From Caldilineaceae bacterium (GTDB lineage Bacteria > Chloroflexota > Anaerolineae > Caldilineales > Caldilineaceae), in the NCBI GenBank assembly GCA_019637645.1, contig JAHBVH010000014.1:62001-126000 (forward strand): 64,000 nucleotides of DNA, written 5' to 3'. This document shows, one piece after another, positions 58,767-64,000 of this stretch. How positions within the stretch are numbered: position 1 is the first letter of the stretch; each line of letters opens with the position of its first letter. A model generated the notes under the pieces. That model had not been told where the DNA came from and searched no databases. It saw only the letters and a program-made list of their open reading frames with translations. A program made the position numbers and the translations under genes.

Positions 58767-59139
58767 AGCTACTTCCTTACCTTGATTACCTGGGTTAATA
58801 AGGGCAAATAAGTCCTAATGTCAACAAGAAAATGCGTAAACCTTACATGGTGGAGCGAAGGGGCCTGCGGCAAATGTAGTATTTTCTTGCAGGTCAAATC
58901 GCTTTTCTCTACTGGCTTTACTGTACTACCGAACCGCTATCGTAACGGATAAGTGCATGATAAACCTACATAGAGCGTACGGGCAAGTTTACCATACAAG
59001 GGCGCGAAAGTCCTACAAGCTGGCTTTCTCTTTACTTACAATTTGTTAATAGTGGTGAAAGGCAAGCAAGGAGATAGCACCGCAAACAATGACCTAGGAT
59101 TCACGGTGCCAAAGCGATCTATCTGCTTGTCTAAAGGCG
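58767..59139. other. Gene-free stretch carrying the RiPP operon promoter
   Basis: This 373-bp region separates two minus-strand units. It holds the promoter of the RiPP operon near 58795-58824. Downstream of the beta-helix gene (stop at 59140) no clear hairpin terminator is visible. Confidence 0.5.
58795..58824 (-). promoter_or_regulatory. Sigma70-type promoter of the RiPP operon
   Basis: On the minus strand, a -35 TTGACA (58824-58819) is followed after 17 bp by TTATTA (58801-58796) or after 18 bp by TATTAA (58800-58795). The predicted start of transcription would be about 20-25 bp before the precursor ATG. Confidence 0.65.
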
Positions 59140-61887
59140 TTAGGGTTGCGCGATGAGCGGGAGAAAGTGGATATGGCTTTTGCTGATCAGCTCGCCACTG
59201 GCGCTAAATTCCAAGAGGAAGGTGCCTAAGAAGAGTTCATCGCCATTGTCTATGCTGGCTGCGCTCGCGGTACTGCTGAAAAGGTCGACAAAGATGCGAT
59301 ATTGAGCGCGGACGGGCAAGCCAACCAGAAAGGCCTGGGTCAACTCATCATCAGGGTTAAAGGTATCATCACCGCCGGGCAGGCTGCTGTTGGCAATGGC
59401 TAGCATGGAGCCCACGCCACCATCGTCAACCACAGTGGTGGCATTACAGAGTTTGGGCGTTTGTCCAGCCTGTGGCGCGGTATATTCCAAGGCTTTTACA
59501 CGGAAGAAGAGCTCGGTAAAGGGGAGCCCTGTGTTATTTTTCAAGGTGGGCGTGACGGTATGAATGGCAAAGCTGCCACCGACCGCCGGGCAGGATTGGG
59601 GCGTTGCATTATAGATAGCCGTGATCGCCGTCTGTACAACACTCCCGCTGCCATTGAGCGATTTTGCTTCCACCGCGCCAATGTCATCTGCCGTTCCTTG
59701 CGGGCGTGTAACCCCGCGTTGATCGGTGTCAAGCGTGCCATCACCGGCGGCATCCATGGCTGGGCTCCCAGAAACCAAGGCGTGGGTGAGCGTTTCTCCT
59801 CCGTTATCCGCCAAGGTTGGATTGAGAATCGTGGCTAACGCCGTCGGAAAGGTGCCATCGCTGGTCGCGCTGATGTCACTGCTGCCTGGGGTGAAGTTGG
59901 TAAAGGCTGTGCTGTTGCTTTGGCTGCTTTCGCCAAAGAGATTTTGGGCATCGGCCACCGTAGCGCCCACCACGCTATCATAGATTTCATGACCCCCGCT
60001 GGTTGCGTAGTTCCCGGTTACCAAGCTTCTGCTCAGGTTATTCGTGGTGTTATCGCCATGAAAGAACCCACCACCTCGATCGGCGCGATTCAAGGCAATC
60101 GTGCTACTGTCGATGCTTACATTCGCAATGGTCCCAGTGGCAAAGAGCGCACCACCATCGCCAAGGGCCTCGTTACCACTCAGGGTACTGTTATTGAGGC
60201 TGAGCGTGCTCGCGACAATCCCAAGGGCACCGGCGTTTAGGGTGGCGGTGTTGGTGCTGATGGTGCTGTTGTCAATGGTGAGGGAGCCACTGTCCAAGTA
60301 AATGGCACCACCAGAATAGCCAGCCGTATTGTTGGCGATGGTGCTGTTTTCTGCGATCACGGCGGTTTGATCCGAAGCCATCCCTCCGCCATATTCGCTA
60401 GCGTGGTTGCCCGTGATCCTGCTGCTGCTGATCGTTACGACACTAGAAAAGGTATTGATGCCACCGCCATCCTGCGCGGCTCGATTATCACGGATTTCAC
60501 TGTTCTCGAGGATAATACTTCCGCCATAGCTATCGATGCCACCACCATCACGGAGTGCTTCATTGTCAATGACATCGCTATCGACCAAAGTGACGGTGGC
60601 ATAGGCACTCGCCAGCCCGCCGCCATGATAGGCCGTATTGGTCATGACCGTACTATTCGTCAGGGCCACATCACCCAAGTAGGTATAAAGGCCGCCCCCC
60701 AAATTAGCCGAGACATTCCCGCTAATCGTGCTGTCGGTAATGGTGAGCGGGCCGGCCGCATTATAGATCCCGCCGCCACAGCAGTTGACGGCCGTATTGG
60801 TCAGGATCTGGGTGTTGGTTAGCGTGAGGGTGCCCGCGCCGTTAAAGATCCCGCCGCCATCCATATCGGCTGAATTTTCAACAACCTGGCTGTCGATCAA
60901 GGTGATCTGCCCATTGGCGTCGTCGAAGAAGCCACTCTGTTGAAAACGCTGCGTCTGTTGCGCGGCAACTACCCCGCGGCGGCTCCGGCGCGCGGCTTGA
61001 TGGCTAGCCCGGCTAGTGGGTGGCTCTGACCGATAATTAAAAAGCCCGCCGCCAACGCCATAGAGGCTGGTATTCCCACTGACGATACTATTGGTCAAGG
61101 TGAGATAGCCTTTATTGGCAATCCCGCCCCCCAAGCCCTGGACCGTGTTGCCGCTAACGGTACTATTGGTTAACGTGAGGATGCCTGTATTCAGAATGCC
61201 GCCACCAATCGCATAGGCCGTATTGGTGCTAACGGTGCTATTGGTTAAGGTCAGGTCGCCAGCATTGTAAATACCCCCGGCATAAAGATACTCACCACCG
61301 GTGATGGTGGTGTGTTCTAGGGTCAGAGCACCACTGTCTGTGACATAGAGAATCGTGAAAGGATCACTGCCTGCCTCCCGCTCGATGGTTGCGCCAGCAC
61401 CCGCAATGGTAATCTCACTTGTAATAACAGGGAGGCCAGCGGCATCTAGATAGGGGGCGGTCAGCGTATAGGTGTTGCCACTGAGGTTGATCGTATCGGC
61501 CCCATCTCCTGTGGCACAATCAAGATGGGTTTGGGCATCATCATTGGCATTGATGATCGCTTCGATGAGCGAACAAACGCTATCGACGGCTACCGTCGGC
61601 GCGGTGGTGCCGACCGTAATGGTAGCGGCATAGACAAGCGTTGGCTGGCCGATGGCAAGGGCTAATGCTGCTCCCGCTAAGGAGAGCTTTAACCGTCGTT
61701 GTAAACGCCGTTGTGCGGTACGGGGCAGTTGCGCGAGCAGGTGGTGCCACTGCCGAACGCGTACCAGCAGTTGGCGGCTTTGGGTAAGGAAGGTTCCCGC
61801 CCATTGGGGTGACTTGGCGGCTTGCGTAATCAGCTGTTGCCACTGTCGTTGCACAACCAGAGCCAAAGCGCGGGTTTGGGGCTGCAT
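59140..61887 (-). CDS. Secreted right-handed beta-helix (polymorphic repeat) protein
   Basis: This protein has 915 residues. A long, positively charged N-terminus precedes a hydrophobic export segment (~70-90, L-A-G-A-A-L-A-L-A-I-G). It is followed by a CSLREA-like start (S-V-C-S-L-I-E-A-I-I-N-A-N) and many ~25-30 residue repeats containing L-T-N-S-T-V-S-x-N-T and G-G-G-I-x-N (about 130-640), typical of right-handed beta-helix surface proteins. The region ~286-322 interrupts the repeat pattern with a basic, Ser/Arg-rich insert. A C-terminal ~200-residue domain follows, ending H-F-L-P-L-I-A-Q-P. It is probably a cell-surface adhesin or structural protein. Confidence 0.85.
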   Translation of the reverse strand: MQPQTRALALVVQRQWQQLITQAAKSPQWAGTFLTQSRQLLVRVRQWHHLLAQLPRTAQRRLQRRLKLSLAGAALALAIGQPTLVYAATITVGTTAPTVAVDSVCSLIEAIINANDDAQTHLDCATGDGADTINLSGNTYTLTAPYLDAAGLPVITSEITIAGAGATIEREAGSDPFTILYVTDSGALTLEHTTITGGEYLYAGGIYNAGDLTLTNSTVSTNTAYAIGGGILNTGILTLTNSTVSGNTVQGLGGGIANKGYLTLTNSIVSGNTSLYGVGGGLFNYRSEPPTSRASHQAARRSRRGVVAAQQTQRFQQSGFFDDANGQITLIDSQVVENSADMDGGGIFNGAGTLTLTNTQILTNTAVNCCGGGIYNAAGPLTITDSTISGNVSANLGGGLYTYLGDVALTNSTVMTNTAYHGGGLASAYATVTLVDSDVIDNEALRDGGGIDSYGGSIILENSEIRDNRAAQDGGGINTFSSVVTISSSRITGNHASEYGGGMASDQTAVIAENSTIANNTAGYSGGAIYLDSGSLTIDNSTISTNTATLNAGALGIVASTLSLNNSTLSGNEALGDGGALFATGTIANVSIDSSTIALNRADRGGGFFHGDNTTNNLSRSLVTGNYATSGGHEIYDSVVGATVADAQNLFGESSQSNSTAFTNFTPGSSDISATSDGTFPTALATILNPTLADNGGETLTHALVSGSPAMDAAGDGTLDTDQRGVTRPQGTADDIGAVEAKSLNGSGSVVQTAITAIYNATPQSCPAVGGSFAIHTVTPTLKNNTGLPFTELFFRVKALEYTAPQAGQTPKLCNATTVVDDGGVGSMLAIANSSLPGGDDTFNPDDELTQAFLVGLPVRAQYRIFVDLFSSTASAASIDNGDELFLGTFLLEFSASGELISKSHIHFLPLIAQP

Positions 61888-62317
61888 GAAAAAGACTCCT
61901 TTTTCTCAGGCTTGGGGCGATGGGGTGCGATGCCGTTGTCTAGCCGGACTAGATATTGGATGTAAGCAGGCTGCCAAGGGGTGTATTGTGGGCAACAGCA
62001 ATCGACAGCAGATAAGTTTTGGCAAGCATAAGCGCTTTTTTTTCTACCGTCAAGCGTTTTTGCTTACTAAATCCGTGGTTAAGATTACAAAAATATAACA
62101 TACGTGTCAAGGATGACGATTTCGTAAGCCTAAGCTGATCTGTGTCGCTGAACTATAGGCAAACAACCTCTTCGCAATACGCCGCGCTGGGTCCGGTATA
62201 GGCTTGCCGAATGTACATTGGCTTTGTATCCGGGTATATGGCGCTTCCGCTAAATACGCTTATGCTGAAGAGCAGGTATGCAATGAATAGCAACAAGTCG
62301 CTATAAAGGAGTTACTT
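61888..62317. other. Divergent intergenic region
   Basis: This 430-bp region contains the promoters of the beta-helix gene (minus) and the PRC-barrel gene (plus). A run of eight T's occurs at about 62036-62043. The minus-strand promoter at 62082-62110 is clear; the plus-strand one is not. Confidence 0.5.
62082..62110 (-). promoter_or_regulatory. Sigma70-type promoter of beta-helix gene
   Basis: On the minus strand, TTGACA (62110-62105), then a 17-bp spacer, then TAATCT (62087-62082). The predicted 5' leader would be about 185 nt long before the ATG at 61887. Confidence 0.6.
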
Positions 62318-63055
62318 ATGCAATTTAAGAAAGATGCTCCGGTTTATACAAGTGCAGGTGAACAGGTTGGCACCATTGAACGCGTTGTGCTAGACCCACA
62401 AACGAACGAAGTGAGCCACTTGGTCATTCGCCAAGGCTGGCTTTTTACCGAAGATAAAGTCATCCCCATTGAACTGATCGATACCGCTGTAGAAGCCGGG
62501 ATTCAGTTACGTTCCGATGTGCAGAACCTTGACCAACTACCCCTTTTTGAAGAAGTTCATTATATCCCCTACGAAGCCGATACCCACGCCGAAAACACCA
62601 CCGCCGCGGCGACCAATCCAGAAGGCGTTGTTCAGGCCACCGAAACACCCGATGACCCCACGACGACCACGACTTATAGCACTGTGACCGATGCCTTTTC
62701 CCTCTATGGCTATCCGCCCATTGGGCTCGCCTGGCCCGCCTACGATCTCGGCTACTATGGCTATCCCGATGAGCTGTACAAGGTGAAGGTGAAGCGCCAT
62801 ATCCCAACCGGCACAGTTGCGCTCAAAGAAGGCGCTGCGGTCGTCGATAGCCGCGGCGACCGGGTTGGCACGGTGAAACGCATTGTTACCACGGATGAGG
62901 GACAGGTTACCCATTTACTCATCTCGGAAGGCTGGATTTTTAAGGAACAGCGGCTGGTTCCCATCGCTTGGGTCAATACCGTCACCGACGAAGAAGTAAC
63001 CTTGCATGTGAATACGGATATTCTCAAGCGGCTGCCAGAACATCAGGTCGCCTAA
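62318..63055 (+). CDS. Protein with two PRC-barrel domains
   Basis: This protein has 245 residues. AAAGGAG precedes the ATG. Two PRC-barrel units are present: F-K-K-D-A-P-V-Y-T-S-A-G-E-Q-V-G-T-I-E-R-V (~3-75) and the second from L-K-E-G-A-A-V-V-D-S-R-G-D-R-V-G-T-V-K-R (~165-240), each ending in the V-P-I-x-W/L-I/V segment. They are joined by a Thr/Pro-rich linker and a Tyr/Gly-rich stretch (S-L-Y-G-Y-P-P-I-G-L-A-W-P-A-Y-D-L-G-Y-Y-G-Y). PRC-barrels occur in RNA-processing and stress-associated proteins and in photosynthetic reaction-centre H subunits. The function here is unknown. It ends 2 bp before a convergent gene. Confidence 0.85.
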   Translation: MQFKKDAPVYTSAGEQVGTIERVVLDPQTNEVSHLVIRQGWLFTEDKVIPIELIDTAVEAGIQLRSDVQNLDQLPLFEEVHYIPYEADTHAENTTAAATNPEGVVQATETPDDPTTTTTYSTVTDAFSLYGYPPIGLAWPAYDLGYYGYPDELYKVKVKRHIPTGTVALKEGAAVVDSRGDRVGTVKRIVTTDEGQVTHLLISEGWIFKEQRLVPIAWVNTVTDEEVTLHVNTDILKRLPEHQVA

Positions 63056-63057
63056 GC

Positions 63058-63633
63058 TTACCGGCGATCGCCCCCGCGATTTTTAGGAACCCGCAGGCCC
63101 AACCGGCGTGCGAAGCGCTTGCCGCCGGTTGATAACCAATCGGCAATGGTATGCGCGGCTCCGCCTGTGATGAAACCCAGCGTAACCAACCAACTTTCAC
63201 GCGGGTGGGTACTCATCAGCCCGAAGATATAGTCGATGACGATGACATGGTAGCGCGGCAAGACAATGCCGATCTGCGCAAAAAGCCAAGCAAGGGCAAT
63301 GGAGACCAGGCTCAGGATACCCACAAAGTAGACCAAGCGGAGCAGCGGCGGCAAGATGAGGCCATGGCTAAACCACCGGCGATGGGGGGTGAGCCACATA
63401 TAGGGTCGCCAGATCCAATAGAGCGGACCCCAACGGTTGTCAATGGAGGAATCGATATCTAGATCCGGCGAGAACATCATGCCGGAGAGAAGGTGAGCAC
63501 CGAAGAAGATGAGGCTGCCCGTAGTGGCAAGTGGGGGAATGTGGCCTTGGGCCAGTAGAGCGCCGTAGCTTACCGGGGCAAGCGCAACCCCGGTAACCAC
63601 TGTAATAACATCATGAGTACGCGCGTTAGGCAT
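63058..63633 (-). CDS. DUF2227-like putative metal-binding membrane protein
   Basis: This protein has 191 residues. It begins M-P-N-A-R-T-H-D-V-I-T, and contains the conserved S-P-D-L-D segment and P-H-R-R-W-F-S-H-G, with several His and Asp residues positioned as in metal-dependent YdjM/DUF2227-type integral membrane proteins. Three to four hydrophobic segments are seen. The function is unknown; relatives include predicted metal-dependent hydrolases. It is convergent with the PRC-barrel gene. Confidence 0.75.
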   Translation of the reverse strand: MPNARTHDVITVVTGVALAPVSYGALLAQGHIPPLATTGSLIFFGAHLLSGMMFSPDLDIDSSIDNRWGPLYWIWRPYMWLTPHRRWFSHGLILPPLLRLVYFVGILSLVSIALAWLFAQIGIVLPRYHVIVIDYIFGLMSTHPRESWLVTLGFITGGAAHTIADWLSTGGKRFARRLGLRVPKNRGGDRR

Positions 63634-63710
63634 AGCAGATCCGTTCTGATACGACTGGTTTAGCAGAATAAAACAGTAAGATCATAGCACGGGCGTTCTA
63701 GAACGGCAAA

Positions 63711-63795
63711 GCTGCGGCTGCTGTAGCGGCTGCTGTAAGCGCTCTACTAGGCATAGCGTAGGCAGAAGCCGCTACAGCTTACGCAAGCCGCAGCC
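63711..63795. repeat. Imperfect long inverted repeat
   Basis: Left arm GCTGCGGCTGCTGTAGCGGC and, about 40 bp on, AGCCGCTACAGCTTACGCAA then GCCGCAGC. The arms pair over their outer ~9 and inner ~12 bp with a shifted middle. It lies between the DUF2227-like gene (divergent) and the membrane protein gene at 63823. It might be a recombination or regulatory site. Confidence 0.55.
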
Positions 63796-63822
63796 CTAGC
63801 ATAAAGGAAAGAAGGAGAAAGT

Positions 63823-64000
63823 ATGTCACCCTTTGGTTTTTTGGTTCTTTTATTAGTTGCTGCCGTCTGTGGTGCCCTAGGGCAGGCCATCGCGGGCTAT
63901 TCGGTCGGTGGTTGTTTACTCTCGATTGTGGTTGGTTTTGTCGGTGCCTATCTTGGCGTTTGGCTAGCGGGTCAATTGGGCTTGCCCGAACTATTTATCG
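63823..64000 (+). CDS. GlsB/YeaQ/YmgE-family small membrane protein (partial)
   Basis: This is the 5' part, running off the right edge (59 complete codons). GAAGGAGAAAG precedes the ATG. The sequence has a hydrophobic N-terminal helix, then a Q-A-I-A-G-Y segment and G-G-C-L-L-S-I-V-V-G-F-V-G-A-Y-L-G-V-W-L-A, the glycine-rich second helix typical of the transglycosylase-associated (GlsB/YeaQ) family. These small membrane proteins are linked to envelope stress. The C-terminus is outside the window. Confidence 0.75.
   Translation, partial: MSPFGFLVLLLVAAVCGALGQAIAGYSVGGCLLSIVVGFVGAYLGVWLAGQLGLPELFI

Overview
The window looks like a chromosomal segment of a member of the Chloroflexota, probably a filamentous Caldilinea/Anaerolineae-like lineage. 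The clues are moderate GC with many GTG/TTG starts, Rcp1-type and NarL-type response regulators in bulk, large secreted TPR and beta-helix proteins (one ending in an LPLI-type C-terminus often seen in that phylum), a four-domain S1 protein, split transketolase and a ChvB-like cyclic glucan synthase. The assignment is an inference from protein style; no rRNA, tRNA, phage, IS element or CRISPR array was seen.

Layout. 1-10.1 kb holds mixed genes: the 5' end of a PEP-utilising-enzyme-like gene, an Lrp-like sensor protein, a secreted protein with about 22 TPRs, an XRE/MmyB regulator followed by a GNAT acetyltransferase, a flippase-like membrane protein and an FAD oxidoreductase. At 10.2-12.0 kb is a GT5 glycogen/starch synthase. 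12.2-25.6 kb is a one-strand signalling island of ten genes: four histidine kinases (two with their own N-terminal receiver) interleaved with NarL/LuxR-type and CheY/Rcp1-type regulators. A further regulator lies at 28.3 kb and another at 50.9 kb. Three of the LuxR-type regulators have lost the phosphorylatable aspartate.

26.3-32.6 kb is a stress/envelope block: a YflT-like protein, a broken diacylglycerol-kinase-like gene, a CsbD-like membrane protein, a degenerate response regulator, a CYTH-like protein, MgtC, a PAP2 phosphatase and a tandem Usp protein. The last overlaps a 2973-residue cyclic beta-1,2-glucan synthase. Then come a heterodimeric ABC exporter (41.8-45.6 kb), an S1-domain protein, transaldolase divergent from a two-subunit transketolase (47.2-50.6 kb), and small membrane, lipoprotein and hypothetical genes (52-54.8 kb).

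The most unusual locus is 54.9-58.8 kb, an apparent RiPP operon on the minus strand with a recognisable promoter. It encodes a 56-residue precursor with a lasso-type leader (F-x2-P-x-L-x3-G-x5-T), an HPr-kinase-like protein, a radical SAM/SPASM-like enzyme, a sulfotransferase and a lasso B2-type leader peptidase. No lasso cyclase and no separate RRE gene are present, and the predicted core is only about seven residues, ending in Ser-Pro. The window ends with a beta-helix protein, PRC-barrel, DUF2227-like and GlsB/YeaQ-like genes.

Non-coding DNA is rich in structure. There is a dispersed ~130-bp palindromic repeat (four copies with compensatory changes in an internal hairpin), a second family of 29-bp palindromes, many minisatellites with 12-33 bp units (one inactivated a gene), several very long perfect palindromes, and a 24-bp palindrome that masks a Shine-Dalgarno sequence.
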